Origin: Pseudomonadota bacterium
GTDB taxonomy: Bacteria > Desulfobacterota > Syntrophobacteria > Syntrophobacterales > Syntrophobacteraceae
Length of the DNA: 19,995 bases
Reading direction: 5' to 3'
NCBI GenBank assembly: GCA_023416335.1
Contig: JAEZHY010000144.1
Location: 1-19,995, forward strand
The notes beneath the pieces were generated by a model. That model did no database searches, was not told where the DNA came from, and saw only the letters and a program-made list of their open reading frames with translations. The position numbers were made by a program, and so were the translations under genes. This document shows positions 7,625 to 15,904 of the stretch, one piece after another (position 1 is the stretch's first letter; each line of letters begins with the position of its first letter).

Positions 7625-7827
7625 CGTAGGATGGGTGGGAGCGGAGCGGGAACCCATCGGTTTTTGAGGTTCGTTCCCCTCTCAGTCGCCGGAAAGCTCA
7701 GGGACAATCGAATACGACTCCTTTTTCCGTATGACAACTTTCCAGTGTTTCCAGGCACCGACTTATGCCTCTCCGACCAATCATTCCCGGGCGTTCCGAA
7801 AAACGATGGGTTGTCACCCATCCTACG
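7625..7827 (-). repeat. 203-bp element with terminal inverted repeats, copy 2
   Basis: The reverse complement of this stretch aligns without gaps to 496-698. The same 13-bp terminal inverted repeat is present (7625-7637 and 7815-7827), with the same sub-terminal GATGGGT/ACCCATC hairpins. The differences lie mainly in the middle and are mostly transitions. The flanking sequences of the two copies share nothing, so the 203-bp unit itself is what has moved. It lies between two convergent genes. Confidence 0.85.
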
Positions 7828-8042
7828 CTCACTTCGTGCTGTTGCTTCAACCGGGGCACAAACCCAAAAAAGGGAAACAAGCGCCTCAAGGTGCCTGCGG
7901 TGCGACACTCATATTCAGAGGCGACGACCGTGCATAAATCGTTACATCTCTCATAGGATCAGGGCTCATCGGGAAATGGCCGAACGGCTGCGCCTCGCCC
8001 GGGTTGGAGCAAATCAAACGGGGAATTTGAGGGCGGAAGATG

Positions 8043-8429
8043 CTACCATCCACGGACAATCCAGGGCTTCTGCCGCCCTGATTGCTGTTCGTAAGCCGGT
8101 TGCTCGACGGCTGCCTGATTGGTTGCCTCGGGCGAGGTTTCCGTTTCCCGCACGACCGCTTGAGGCCCCTTTTCCCCATGGCCGCCCGGTTCCGCCTTGC
8201 TTTCCGCCAACATGCCCTGAACTGCGCCGACCCCTTCCGAGGCTACACTCTTCCCGCGTTCGTAGATGCGCAGTCCCGTCTTTATCGCAGCTTTTGCTAC
8301 CGGCCTCGCCACACGGCCCGCCAGGGAAAACAGCACCGGGGCCAACACGACGACACCTACTGCAATGCCGATGCTGGTGCCGAGTCCGGCAGACGCAATC
8401 TTACCGATCCCATCTTCCAAAAGTGCCAT
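8043..8429 (-). CDS. Small DUF5132-like protein
   Basis: A 128-residue protein with AAGGAG seven bases before the ATG. After MALLEDGIGKIASAG comes a hydrophobic, glycine-rich helix (about 15-38, GLGTSIGIAVGVVVLAPVLF), then RVARPVAKAAIKTGLRIYERGKSVASEGV, a positively charged amphipathic helix, and a hydrophilic disordered tail rich in Glu, Gln and Pro. The order hydrophobic helix - PVAKAAIK - YERGK is what I recall of the DUF5132 family, whose function is unknown. The tail is variable. One membrane segment is likely. Family assignment is from memory of the motif, not a search. Confidence 0.7.
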   Translation of the reverse strand: MALLEDGIGKIASAGLGTSIGIAVGVVVLAPVLFSLAGRVARPVAKAAIKTGLRIYERGKSVASEGVGAVQGMLAESKAEPGGHGEKGPQAVVRETETSPEATNQAAVEQPAYEQQSGRQKPWIVRGW

Positions 8430-8459
8430 TCCGAACTCCTTTTTTCTTTCGATACGACT

Positions 8460-8487
8460 AAGATAATTGTTTGAATATTGCGTTCAA
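8460..8487 (-). promoter_or_regulatory. Possible promoter of DUF5132-like gene
   Basis: On the minus strand TTGAAC and TATCTT are separated by 16 bases, each matching four of six consensus positions. The predicted start is about 25 bases upstream of the ribosome-binding site. Confidence 0.35.
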
Positions 8488-8677
8488 GAATGCTGCCGAG
8501 CCATTTATCCGCGCTATTTTTTTAAAATCACTAGAGACAAAAAGGATGGATCGCGCTTTAATTACCGGAGCGTTGAAGAAACCCTGTCTGCAATGTTCAA
8601 TGCGGAGCCCGTGTTCCCGTACAATCAGCTGGAGCTGCTTTCAGAGAACTCAAATTGAAGAAAGGTGAACAAAGGGA

Positions 8678-9559
8678 ATGGATATCACTCAAAAGAAAAT
8701 AGGTTTTATGGGACTTGGCATCATGGGGCGCGCCATGGCGGCCAACATTGCCAAAGCCGGTTACAAATTGACGGTATACAACAGGACGCCGAAAGAAATC
8801 GAGCAGTTGAGCGGAATCGAAAGGGCCCCCAGTGCAAAGGCCCTGGCCGAGAAATCCGATATCATCATTGCGATGGTTACCGGTCCGGAAGCAATCGATA
8901 CTCTCTTGTGGGGTGAAAACGGAGCCGCCCGGGCCTTCAACGGGGAAAAGGTATTTATAAACATGAGTACCGTTTCCCCCAAGTATACCAGGGATCTGCA
9001 TGAAAAGCTCGTTTCGACCGGCGTCGGTTTTGTAGATGCGCCCGTATCAGGTTCCAAGAAGCCTGCCGAGGATGCGACTCTCCTGGTCCTGGCGGGAGGT
9101 CCCGGGGAACTCGTCAACGAGCTTACACCCCTTTTCAAAACAATGGGGAAGGGGGTTGTCTACTGCGGAGAAACCGGCCAGGGATCGATGATGAAAATGG
9201 CTAATAACCTCCTGCTCGGCATGATGATAGAAGGTCTTGCGGAGATGCTGATTTTCGGAAGGATGGGCGGGCTTTCCTTTGAATCCATGGTGGAAGTGGT
9301 TTCGAAAGGGCCGCTGAACGCTCCGATATTTCAGATGAAAATACCCGCCTTGAATACGGGCTGCTACGATCCGAATTTCCCGCTGAAGCACGCGGCTAAG
9401 GATTTGAAATTCCTTATGGAGACAGCATCCGGAATGGGAGCGATGCTTCCCGCGGGACAGACGATGCTGAACCTTTTCAATATCGGCGTGGCCAAACAGT
9501 GGGGCGACCTCGATATTTGCGCAATCCTCAAGGTGCTCGAAAGCATGAACAATGCCTGA
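8678..9559 (+). CDS. NAD(P)-dependent beta-hydroxyacid dehydrogenase (3-hydroxyisobutyrate / tartronate semialdehyde / succinic semialdehyde reductase family)
   Basis: A 293-residue cytoplasmic oxidoreductase of usual family length. The N-terminal Rossmann domain has GLGIMG (12-17); NRT at 36-38 after the second strand suggests NADP(H) preference. The substrate-binding signature is DAPVSGSKKPAEDATL (120-135). The catalytic lysine is K173 in GQGSMMKMANN, with Asn176/177 beside it. The C-terminal half is the all-helical dimer domain. Family members interconvert a beta- or gamma-hydroxyacid and its semialdehyde; the exact substrate cannot be read from sequence. The closest feel is the GHB/succinic-semialdehyde or glyoxylate reductase group. 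The start is placed after GAAAGGTG (about 11 bases away), with a second AAAGGG very close to the ATG. It is transcribed alone. Confidence 0.92.
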   Translation: MDITQKKIGFMGLGIMGRAMAANIAKAGYKLTVYNRTPKEIEQLSGIERAPSAKALAEKSDIIIAMVTGPEAIDTLLWGENGAARAFNGEKVFINMSTVSPKYTRDLHEKLVSTGVGFVDAPVSGSKKPAEDATLLVLAGGPGELVNELTPLFKTMGKGVVYCGETGQGSMMKMANNLLLGMMIEGLAEMLIFGRMGGLSFESMVEVVSKGPLNAPIFQMKIPALNTGCYDPNFPLKHAAKDLKFLMETASGMGAMLPAGQTMLNLFNIGVAKQWGDLDICAILKVLESMNNA

Positions 9560-9656
9560 TCGGTTTCGGCGATATCAATGAGCCGGGGTCGATGGGTGAG
9601 TCCGGCATCTTCCTCGATGCTGTTGCGTTAAAAGACCGTCACATCCGTTATTTCCC

Positions 9657-9695
9657 GAAATCCGGCTTGGGCCAATCTCCGGCAGGCCGGATTTC
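9657..9695. repeat. 10-bp inverted repeat
   Basis: GAAATCCGGC (9657-9666) and GCCGGATTTC (9686-9695) are perfect inverted copies. With one bulged A the stem extends through CCC/GGG. There is no T-run. It may end the dehydrogenase transcript about 100 bases after its stop. Confidence 0.5.
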
Positions 9696-9808
9696 AGGGA
9701 CTTACCCTGTTGCCTTACGACGTCCCTCCCGGTTCGCCCCCTCCGAGTGAGATTTCTGTACCGCGATTTTGTTCTCTGAACGAGAGGGAATACGCTATTA
9801 TTCTTCTT

Positions 9809-9859
9809 CGATTTTGCCGATAGATGTATCCAGGGGCGGAAGGTGATCCGGCAAAATCG
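9809..9859. repeat. 11-bp inverted repeat
   Basis: CGATTTTGCCG (9809-9819) and CGGCAAAATCG (9849-9859) are perfect inverted copies across a 29-base loop, 86 bases upstream of the barrel gene start. It could be a leader structure or an operator. Confidence 0.5.
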
Positions 9860-9945
9860 GATTTCCAGGGGCTTACCGGCATTCGGGTGCGCAGACCCGG
9901 AGAAACTAGTAGGCTGATTTTTTGGAATTCAACCAGGAGGAAGAA

Positions 9946-11550
9946 GTGAGAGTACGGAAGGGGTTAATGGGGGCGGTACTCATTGGGGTCTTTTTTCTGT
10001 CGGGGGCCGCATTTGCCTGGCAGGGCAGAATGGCCGGCATGGGGGACCCGTATGGACTTGTTGAAGACGAATCCGATTTTCTGATCAACCCTGCAAAAAT
10101 CTCCGACGGACAGGGCGTAAAGTACTACGGTAATTACCGCTTCACTTATGGAGACATTTCCGCATGGAAATGGAACGGCAATTCGGTGAACATTGCCGGA
10201 ATAGTGGATGCGCAGAAAAGTGCCGGCGGCACCGAGTACGACCACGAGGCGCTGGTGGGCGCGGGTTTTCCTCTCGGCCTGGGCAGGATGGGGGTCTTTT
10301 TCAATTACTCCGGGAAGCGGAGCAGTTTTGACGGTACGACTGCAACCGCCTCTGATGTGATTCCCAACGTGAATTCCGTATTTGATATGAAGAGCGATTT
10401 CGATGATCTCGCTCTCAGGGTGATCTACGGGCAGCCCGTCGGCAGCTGGAAGCTCGGAGGCGAGGTCCAGGTCGGCTATCGACGTGAGGAGAACCGTTTT
10501 ACCAATACCATGTATGCTTACGGAATCCCTGATCCTTACTCTATCGAGACAAATGGTTTCGGAGGGGACCTTCTTCCGTTCATGCTTCCCTTCGATGCCC
10601 ATTACTGGGAAGTCATCGCCAAAGCCGGCGTCGAAGGAAATTTAGGTCCGGTCAAAACCGGACTGACAATCCACGGCGGGTCGATCTTTTCCGGCGACAA
10701 TAACTGGACCGGCTCCCAGCAAATACCTTTCGCTTTCATCCCTTCCACTTCGTTCAACAGCAATGGAGGGGTTGACGGATGGAAACTCGGCGGAGACTTC
10801 CAGGCAAGATACCCCTACTCGGAGAATCTCTCGCTGCCTTTCCTGGTAAGGGTGGACTACATGGAAAAGTCGCGGGACGGGATGGGAACATCGGGAGATT
10901 TCCTGGTCTCTTTTGGCAATCCGCCCTTCTTCCCCATACCGGCCTTTCCGGTTGTAGCGGGGTCCAATCTCAATTTGAATTCCGGAAGCAAGGAGAGGCT
11001 GCTTCAGCTTGAAGTCGGCGGCGGAATCGACTGGACGGTCGGCAAGAACACCAGAATCGCATCCGGCCTCTATTACGACTACGTGAGGCTGAAAACCGAT
11101 ATGCACATGACGGTGTTCGACCCGGTGTTCTTCGAATCCACGTTTTTCGATTACGGAGCGGTACCGAACCGTACCGAACACCTGGCCAGGTTCAAGGTAT
11201 CGGCCGAATCCCGGGTAGCTCCCGACTGGACCGTTCGGGGCGGACTCAACGTATTCGGCGGTACGATTCAGGAGGACTTCAATTCGAGTTTCATGTGGGA
11301 TGTTCTGCCGCTGGCGACCTTTACCACATCCATGGATGGGACCCATTGGGGAATTGTCGGCAGCATCGGAGCAACAACCAAAATATGTGGATTTACGGTT
11401 GAGCCTTTCGTCCAGGGCGGCTACGAAGAAATTAGCCTGTCGGACGGCAATGCGGATTCAACGGTGCTCGGCATCAGCGGCTTCGGCTGGAACATGGATG
11501 CGGAAAGAAGGCAGGCTATCGTCGGCGTCGGAGTTTCGGTAACATTCTAG
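9946..11550 (+). CDS. Outer-membrane beta-barrel protein
   Basis: A GTG start at 9946 is chosen because AGGAGG lies five bases upstream; a TTG at 9922 would put extra acidic residues before the signal peptide. From GTG the protein is 534 residues and begins with a signal peptide: MRVRKGLMGAVLIGVFF, then LSGAAFA with cleavage before WQG. The rest alternates polar and aromatic residues in many short strands (for example GRMGVFFNYSGKR), with frequent Gly/Asn/Asp turns. It ends VGVGVSVTF; the terminal Phe is the usual recognition signal for the barrel assembly machinery. I count no OmpA or plug domain. It is probably a channel or transporter of hydrophobic or small solutes, but no named family is recognised. 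It is monocistronic, with a strong terminator 24 bases after the stop. Confidence 0.82.
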   Translation: MRVRKGLMGAVLIGVFFLSGAAFAWQGRMAGMGDPYGLVEDESDFLINPAKISDGQGVKYYGNYRFTYGDISAWKWNGNSVNIAGIVDAQKSAGGTEYDHEALVGAGFPLGLGRMGVFFNYSGKRSSFDGTTATASDVIPNVNSVFDMKSDFDDLALRVIYGQPVGSWKLGGEVQVGYRREENRFTNTMYAYGIPDPYSIETNGFGGDLLPFMLPFDAHYWEVIAKAGVEGNLGPVKTGLTIHGGSIFSGDNNWTGSQQIPFAFIPSTSFNSNGGVDGWKLGGDFQARYPYSENLSLPFLVRVDYMEKSRDGMGTSGDFLVSFGNPPFFPIPAFPVVAGSNLNLNSGSKERLLQLEVGGGIDWTVGKNTRIASGLYYDYVRLKTDMHMTVFDPVFFESTFFDYGAVPNRTEHLARFKVSAESRVAPDWTVRGGLNVFGGTIQEDFNSSFMWDVLPLATFTTSMDGTHWGIVGSIGATTKICGFTVEPFVQGGYEEISLSDGNADSTVLGISGFGWNMDAERRQAIVGVGVSVTF

Positions 11551-11573
11551 AAATCCGAGTCAATATTGATTGG

Positions 11574-11614
11574 AAACAACAAAAGCCGGGCAGTCCCGGC
11601 TTTTGTTGTTTTGA
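11574..11614 (+). terminator. Strong rho-independent terminator
   Basis: A 17-bp perfect stem: AAACAACAAAAGCCGGG (11574-11590) and its complement (11595-11611) around a CAGT loop, with the T-rich side on the 3' arm. The A-rich 5' arm makes it potentially bidirectional. It ends the barrel gene. Confidence 0.9.
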
Positions 11615-11617
11615 ACC

Positions 11618-12389
11618 GGCCCAAGACGGCGTTTTTCCTCACCGGGGCTCCGATTCGCCGAGGCCTTATAAAAGGACTGTCTCCCCCAACCTTGCGCCTG
11701 CGTTGAGAAAATGAAGTCAGAGTGTGGCCTTGCCGCTACCCGCTCATCCACGAGCGTGGTCCGCTCGTCCCGGCAACAGGCCGCCGTGGAGTACTTCATC
11801 CAGACCTCCAATTCCGATCGACAAACGCTTAAGGGTTCTTCCACTATATTTTCTCCATTTCACGATGAATGGGTTGCGTCTTCGGCCGCGTAAAGAAGGG
11901 GGGATTTTCTCTTGATAAAGGCTGGGAATGTGTGCCGGGTTTTCCGCCGGGTGGTTGCTTTAACTTAATTGATATAAGCTCAGTGCGGGGTATGGGGGTC
12001 CGGCTCGGTACAAAAAGCCAATAACTACCCGAATATATGGTTTTCGCATACTCAGCGGATGTTATAAAAGAAGTCAAAAACGTTCTCCTCCTGTTTGAAT
12101 TGGCGTAAGCACAAGGTCTCCGGATCATACAGTCACCAAATGCTCCTGGACCATTTTTCAATGTTGGCAAGCTGAATTGAGTTCTTTCACTCCCTACCCG
12201 GAAATCGCATCCGGGAATGTGAAATGTGCTCTTTGCTTGTCGAGTCATTTCACTAAACAAGGTTTTTCGCGTCTGTATCCTTTTGCTGATATCAAAATTG
12301 CGCTATTATCCAATTGTTCCTGAAGGCGGTTTTCGAAGTCCGGGAGAAATTATCGCCTGCTTGCAGGGGAGCGCGAATTCACGAGCATC
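11618..12389. other. Long gene-free stretch
   Basis: About 770 bases with no gene that I can support. Frames at 11711-11893 (plus) and 11844-12260 (minus) are open but have no ribosome site, motif or convincing composition. Structure seen: an inverted repeat TTGCCG/CGGCAA (11730-11735 and 11771-11776) with an inner GCTC/GAGC stem, a two-part hairpin at 12185-12224, and a weak promoter-like pair TTGCTG/TATTAT (12283-12309) before the regulator gene. The stretch may hold decayed genes or small RNAs. Confidence 0.45.
12185..12224. repeat. Two-part intergenic hairpin
   Basis: An outer stem TTTCAC/GTGAAA (12185-12190, 12219-12224) encloses an inner stem CCCGGA/TCCGGG (12197-12202, 12210-12215) with a 7-base loop and an internal loop of 6 and 3 bases. 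There is no T-run. The role is unknown. Confidence 0.4.
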
Positions 12390-13397
12390 ATGAATCGATC
12401 CGAAAAGCTGAACAAAGATCCCAATTCCACAATCCTCATCGTTGATGATTGCCCCGATGATCGTTTCCTTCTGGCGGCATCGCTGGATGCACGATGCCGC
12501 ATACTGGAAGCTGCGGATGGATTCGAGGCTTTGAGCCTGGTACGCTCCGAGCACCCAGATCTCGTAGTTTCAGACGTGCTCCTGCCGAAAATGGATGGTT
12601 ACGAGCTGGTGCGGCAAATTCGGGCCGATCCGTCTACCGCACCGACAAAGGTAGTATTCTACACCGGCCTTTTTGAAGAGGAAGATGCCCGCGCACTGGC
12701 TTCCGATCTCGGGGTTGACCACCTTGTGATCAAATCGGCCAATGTGGAGCCGATCCTGGACCTGATTGCCGATGAGCTTGCAGCAGGCAGCGCTGAGTCA
12801 ATCCCCATTCTTTCCGATCAGTTCGACTTCAGGCACAAGCAGCTTCTGACAGACAAGCTCAAAGAGCAGAATACGGCAGTCCGCACCGTTGAGGAGCGGT
12901 TCCGGGCGCTGGTACAGGCCAGTTCGGATTTGATCTTTCGATTGAGCCCGGATTGGCGTGAGATGAGGCAGTTCCGCGGCCGGAACTTCACCAGCGGCAC
13001 GGAAACACCAAATAATACCTGGCTCGATGATTTCGTTCATCCGGATGACCGGGAGACAGTTCTGGCGGCCATAAATGGAGCTACACGAAGAGAATCCGTT
13101 TTTGAAATGGAACACCGCGTCCTTAACGCGGACGGCAGCATCGGCTGGATGTTCACCCGCGCAATCCCTCTTCGAGAAAACGGCGAAATAATCGAATGGT
13201 TCGGCGCGGCAAGCGATATTACCGAGCGCAAGCGAATGGAAGAAGACCTCCGAAAATCGCGAGATGAACTGGCACTTCATATCCGGGAACTGGATGACAA
13301 ATCGAAAAACCTGGAGGAGGTCAACATTGCTTTGAAGGTCCTGCTGAAGCAAAGAGAGGCCGATCAAAAAGGATTTTGCCGAAACGATTCTTGTTAA
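12390..13397 (+). CDS. REC-PAS regulator, 5' part of a frameshifted REC-PAS-LuxR gene
   Basis: The receiver domain covers about residues 13-130, with acidic pocket D19-D20, phospho-acceptor D62 in SDVLLPKMDG, T92 and K115. A PAS domain with PAC covers about 167-285 and ends in ASDITERKRMEED. A coiled coil follows (285-325, LEEVNIALKVLLKQREADQK). After residue 327 the frame runs into a short unrelated tail (GFCRNDSC). Dropping one base in the A5 run near 13366-13370 restores the reading KDFAETILVNVRTLVLPYL and joins the LuxR output domain of the next entry. This linker sequence is typical of full-length PAS-LuxR regulators. The ribosome site is poor (AGGGGAG is 15 or more bases upstream). As given, the regulator lacks its DNA-binding half. 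Confidence 0.85.
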   Translation: MNRSEKLNKDPNSTILIVDDCPDDRFLLAASLDARCRILEAADGFEALSLVRSEHPDLVVSDVLLPKMDGYELVRQIRADPSTAPTKVVFYTGLFEEEDARALASDLGVDHLVIKSANVEPILDLIADELAAGSAESIPILSDQFDFRHKQLLTDKLKEQNTAVRTVEERFRALVQASSDLIFRLSPDWREMRQFRGRNFTSGTETPNNTWLDDFVHPDDRETVLAAINGATRRESVFEMEHRVLNADGSIGWMFTRAIPLRENGEIIEWFGAASDITERKRMEEDLRKSRDELALHIRELDDKSKNLEEVNIALKVLLKQREADQKGFCRNDSC

Positions 13398-13431
13398 TGT
13401 CCGGACCCTCGTCCTACCTTACCTCGAAAAG

Positions 13432-13728
13432 TTGAAGAAAACACAACTGAGCAGAATGCAATCAACTCTGGTCGAAATACTGGAATCGCACCTGGGCGAG
13501 ATTACTTCTTCGTTCACGAGAACGCTTGGCGTAAGGGCGGCAGACCTCACACCGACAGAGTTGCGTATTGCGTCTTTTATCAAGGACGGGAAGTCGTCTG
13601 CCGAAATATCGGAAATCCTCTGTATTTCCGAAAAAACAATCGAGACCCATAGAGGAAGAATCAGAAAAAAGCTCGGACTTGAAAGCCGAAGATCAAACCT
13701 CAGATCGCATCTCCTGAAGATCACTTGA
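13432..13728 (+). CDS. LuxR-type DNA-binding domain, 3' part of the frameshifted regulator
   Basis: 98 residues if begun at the TTG at 13432, but the frame is open back to the frameshift point near 13370. The matching linker (VLPYLEKLKK, HLGEITSSF) shows that the true N-terminus is in the upstream gene. The LuxR/GerE helix-turn-helix is clear: LTPTELRIASFIKDGKSSAEI, then ISEKTIETHRGRIRKKLGL, with the recognition helix around KTIETHRGRIR. There is no ribosome site for an independent start. It would bind DNA as the output of the REC-PAS part. The whole gene, 12390-13728, is 1339 nt, one base over a multiple of three. Confidence 0.8.
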   Translation: MKKTQLSRMQSTLVEILESHLGEITSSFTRTLGVRAADLTPTELRIASFIKDGKSSAEISEILCISEKTIETHRGRIRKKLGLESRRSNLRSHLLKIT

Positions 13729-13749
13729 AGCCCGGGTAAAACTCGACCC

Positions 13750-13782
13750 CCCTTTTTCCAAATACACGATTTGGCAAAAGGG
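13750..13782 (+). terminator. Hairpin downstream of LuxR domain
   Basis: CCCTTTTTCCAAAT (13750-13763) pairs with ATTTGGCAAAAGGG (13769-13782), 14 positions with a single T-C mismatch and a 5-base loop. CCCGGGTA/TACCGGG flank it and could extend the stem with a bulge. No T-run follows the 3' arm, so it is a probable but not classical terminator, 22 bases after the stop. Confidence 0.5.
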
Positions 13783-14184
13783 ATTGTACCGGGTCATACA
13801 ACCTGTATTTTTTGTAATGTTTTAGTACAAAGAAATTCAGGTTAGGAAAATAATCTTCTTTTACTAATATAGTACAAAAGCGATTCGCTTATGTGAGCCG
13901 CTGTTTTTCAACAGCGTCCCGGGGGGATCGGCAGGAAGGAACTGCTGGTGAAAGTCAGGATACCGGTGAATGCACATGAAGCAAGTGATGAAAAGCCCGG
14001 AAATCATTGATGGTGAAGAATGCACAGCCGCATATCCTAGGTGTGCATGAGTTCCATTTTGAGTTGTCATTTACCTTTTTTCTTTGGATAATATAACATT
14101 ATGATGCGATAATTATTTGAATATACTTGCATACCGATCAAAACCGGCAGTGGACGACAGTTCCTGCTGCAAGCGAGGGGGGCA
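13783..14184. other. AT-rich regulatory region upstream of kaiC
   Basis: The region is markedly AT-richer than its surroundings and has no credible gene. TAGTACAAA occurs twice (13823-13831, 13870-13878), the first as the right half of TTTGTA-9-TACAAA (13811-13816, 13826-13831). A hairpin CGCTGTT-TTTC-AACAGCG lies at 13899-13916. The kaiC promoter is at 14064-14092. The dyad and direct repeats are possible operator sites, but their target is unproven. Confidence 0.45.
14064..14092 (+). promoter_or_regulatory. Sigma-70 type promoter of the kai operon
   Basis: TTGTCA (14064-14069) and GATAAT (14087-14092), each five of six consensus bases, lie 17 bases apart. The predicted start near 14099 gives an 85-nt leader to kaiC. 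No other promoter this good was seen before the end of the operon. Confidence 0.6.
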
Positions 14185-15885
14185 ATGACGAGTTCATCGG
14201 AATCCATTCCAGGAAAACAGCTCAGCAAGACACCAACCGGCATAGGCGGTTTTGACGAAATCACGGGCGGCGGTCTGCCTCAAGGCCGGCCCACTCTAAT
14301 TTGCGGCGGGCCGGGCAGCGGCAAGACCCTTTTCGGGATGGAGTTTCTTGTGCGCGGGGCCCGTGATTTCGGCGAACCCGGCGTCTTCATGTCCTTTGAA
14401 GAACGGGACACGGACCTCATCGAAAATTTTGCCTCACTTGGGTTCGACCTGGACGGTCTGACAGCTGCCGGGAAGCTTGCCCTGGACTACGTTCATATCG
14501 AGAGAAGCGAAATACTTGAAACGGGTGAGTTTGATCTGGAAGGACTTTTCATCAGGCTGGGTTACGCCGTTGATTCCATCGGAGCCAAACGTGTCGTTCT
14601 TGATACAATCGAAGCCCTATTCTCCGGCTTTCCCAATGAGGGAATTCTCCGGGCGGAGATAAGGCGGCTGTTCCGGTGGCTCAAAGACAAGGGTGTTACG
14701 GCGCTTATCACCTGCGAACAGGGAAACGGGACCCTGACCCGTCACGGTCTGGAAGAATATGTCTCCGACTGTGTCATATTCCTCGACCACCGAATGATCG
14801 AACAGGTGGCGACGCGGCGGCTGCGCATCATCAAGTATCGCGGCACGAGCCACGGCACGAACGAATACCCGTTCCTGATCGACGAAGGCGGCGTCTACGT
14901 TCTGCCGATAACTTCATTGGGATTGACCCACAAAGCTTCGAGCGAGCGTATTTCCACGGGCATTCCGCGCCTGGATGCGATGCTGGGGGGAGAAGGGTAT
15001 TTTCGCGGAAGCAGCATCCTCGTAACGGGCACGGCAGGCACCGGCAAGACGAGCCTCGCGGGAAGTCTTGCGGACAAAACCTGCGCGGACGGCGAACGGT
15101 GCCTCTACCTGGCATTTGAAGAGTCCCAGGACCAGATCATCCGTAATATGCGGTCCATAGGCCTGGACCTGCAGCCCTGGGTGGATAGGGGCCTGCTGCT
15201 CTTCCACAACATACGTCCGACGCTGTCCGGGCTTGAGATGCACCTCGTTACGATGAACAAGATGGTGGAGAAATTCTCTCCCTCGGTCGTCATCATGGAC
15301 CCTGTTTCCAACCTGGCTTCAGTCGGCAGTGAAGCCGAGGTGAAATCGACCCTTACCCGCTTTGTCGACAGCCTCAAAATGAAGGGAATAACGGCCCTTT
15401 TCACCTGCCTGATTTCCGGGTCCAGGGACTTCGATGAAACGGAGGCCGGGGTATCTTCCCTGATGGACACATGGATATCCCTGCAGACCATCGAAACAAA
15501 CGGCGAGCGCAATCGCGGCCTCTATGTCATTAAATCGCGCGGCATGGCCCACTCCAACCAGGTCCGGGAGTTTGTGCTCTCAGCGGACGGCGTGAGCCTG
15601 CTCGACGTCTACGTTGGTCCGGGAGGCGTTTTTACCGGCTCTGCGCGCATTGCCCAGGAAGCCAAAGAGAGCAGGGCGAAAAGAGAGCGCGAACAGGAGA
15701 TCGAGCGCAGGCAGCGGGATTTCGATACCCAAAAGCTCGCGGCAGAAGCGGAGATAGCCAGAATAAGGGCCGATCTGGAAGCCCGGGAAAAAGAATTGCA
15801 TCAGGCTGTCCAGGAAGAAGGCGAAAGGAAAGCGGTGGCGGAAGGCGATCGTGCCGTATTGGCGCGCCAGAGACACGCCGACTAG
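14185..15885 (+). CDS. kaiC: KaiC-family double ATPase with C-terminal coiled coil
   Basis: A 566-residue protein with two RecA-like rings. CI: Walker A GGPGSGKT (41-48), catalytic FEER (E72-E73), Walker B RVVLD (136-140), KYR finger (217-219). [11 protein letters not shown] (282-289), E312-E313, VVIMD (368-372), KSR (450-452). The CII autophosphorylation site reads GVSSLMD, so S424-S425 stand where cyanobacterial KaiC has Ser431-Thr432, and T419 matches Thr426. From about 488 a charged coiled coil of some 75 residues (rich in Glu, Arg, Lys) replaces the cyanobacterial A-loop tail that KaiA binds; no kaiA gene is present nearby. In cyanobacteria KaiC is the clock ATPase/kinase; outside them such genes are linked to timing or stress adaptation. 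AGGGGGG sits close before the ATG. First gene of the kai operon. Confidence 0.95.
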   Translation: MTSSSESIPGKQLSKTPTGIGGFDEITGGGLPQGRPTLICGGPGSGKTLFGMEFLVRGARDFGEPGVFMSFEERDTDLIENFASLGFDLDGLTAAGKLALDYVHIERSEILETGEFDLEGLFIRLGYAVDSIGAKRVVLDTIEALFSGFPNEGILRAEIRRLFRWLKDKGVTALITCEQGNGTLTRHGLEEYVSDCVIFLDHRMIEQVATRRLRIIKYRGTSHGTNEYPFLIDEGGVYVLPITSLGLTHKASSERISTGIPRLDAMLGGEGYFRGSSILVTGTAGTGKTSLAGSLADKTCADGERCLYLAFEESQDQIIRNMRSIGLDLQPWVDRGLLLFHNIRPTLSGLEMHLVTMNKMVEKFSPSVVIMDPVSNLASVGSEAEVKSTLTRFVDSLKMKGITALFTCLISGSRDFDETEAGVSSLMDTWISLQTIETNGERNRGLYVIKSRGMAHSNQVREFVLSADGVSLLDVYVGPGGVFTGSARIAQEAKESRAKREREQEIERRQRDFDTQKLAAEAEIARIRADLEAREKELHQAVQEEGERKAVAEGDRAVLARQRHAD

Positions 15886-15904
15886 TTCCGGAAGGGAGAT
15901 TGCA

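Larger units (their letters stand above)
7390..8042. other. Gene-free stretch with repeat copy 2
   Basis: This lies between the ends of the convergent helicase and DUF5132-like genes. It holds an imperfect hairpin at 7413-7450 and the inverted 203-bp element at 7625-7827. The frames open across it are the element read through in both directions. I see no gene. Confidence 0.55.
9560..9945. other. Gene-free stretch with two inverted repeats before the barrel gene
   Basis: No credible ORF. Two long inverted repeats (9657-9695 and 9809-9859) are each joined to a similar 18-19 base tag, GGATTTC-AGGGACTTACC at 9689-9706 and GGATTTCCAGGGGCTTACC at 9859-9877. A smaller hairpin, CGGGT-GCGCAG-ACCCG, lies at about 9885-9900, just upstream of the outer-membrane gene. 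These could be transcript ends, leader structure or dispersed repeats. Confidence 0.5.

Noticed and set aside
10642..11346. 234-codon minus-strand frame opposite the barrel gene
   Set aside because: The plus-strand gene has signal peptide, ribosome site, terminator and C-terminal Phe; this is its shadow.
11844..12260. 138-codon minus-strand frame in the gene-free stretch
   Set aside because: No ribosome site, motif or hydrophobic pattern, and it runs across hairpins; most likely open by chance.
13363..13397. Programmed frameshifting between the PAS and LuxR parts
   Set aside because: The run is only five A bases, the shift needed is +1, and no stimulatory stem or rare-codon context stands out. 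Sequencing error or mutation is simpler, though not excluded.
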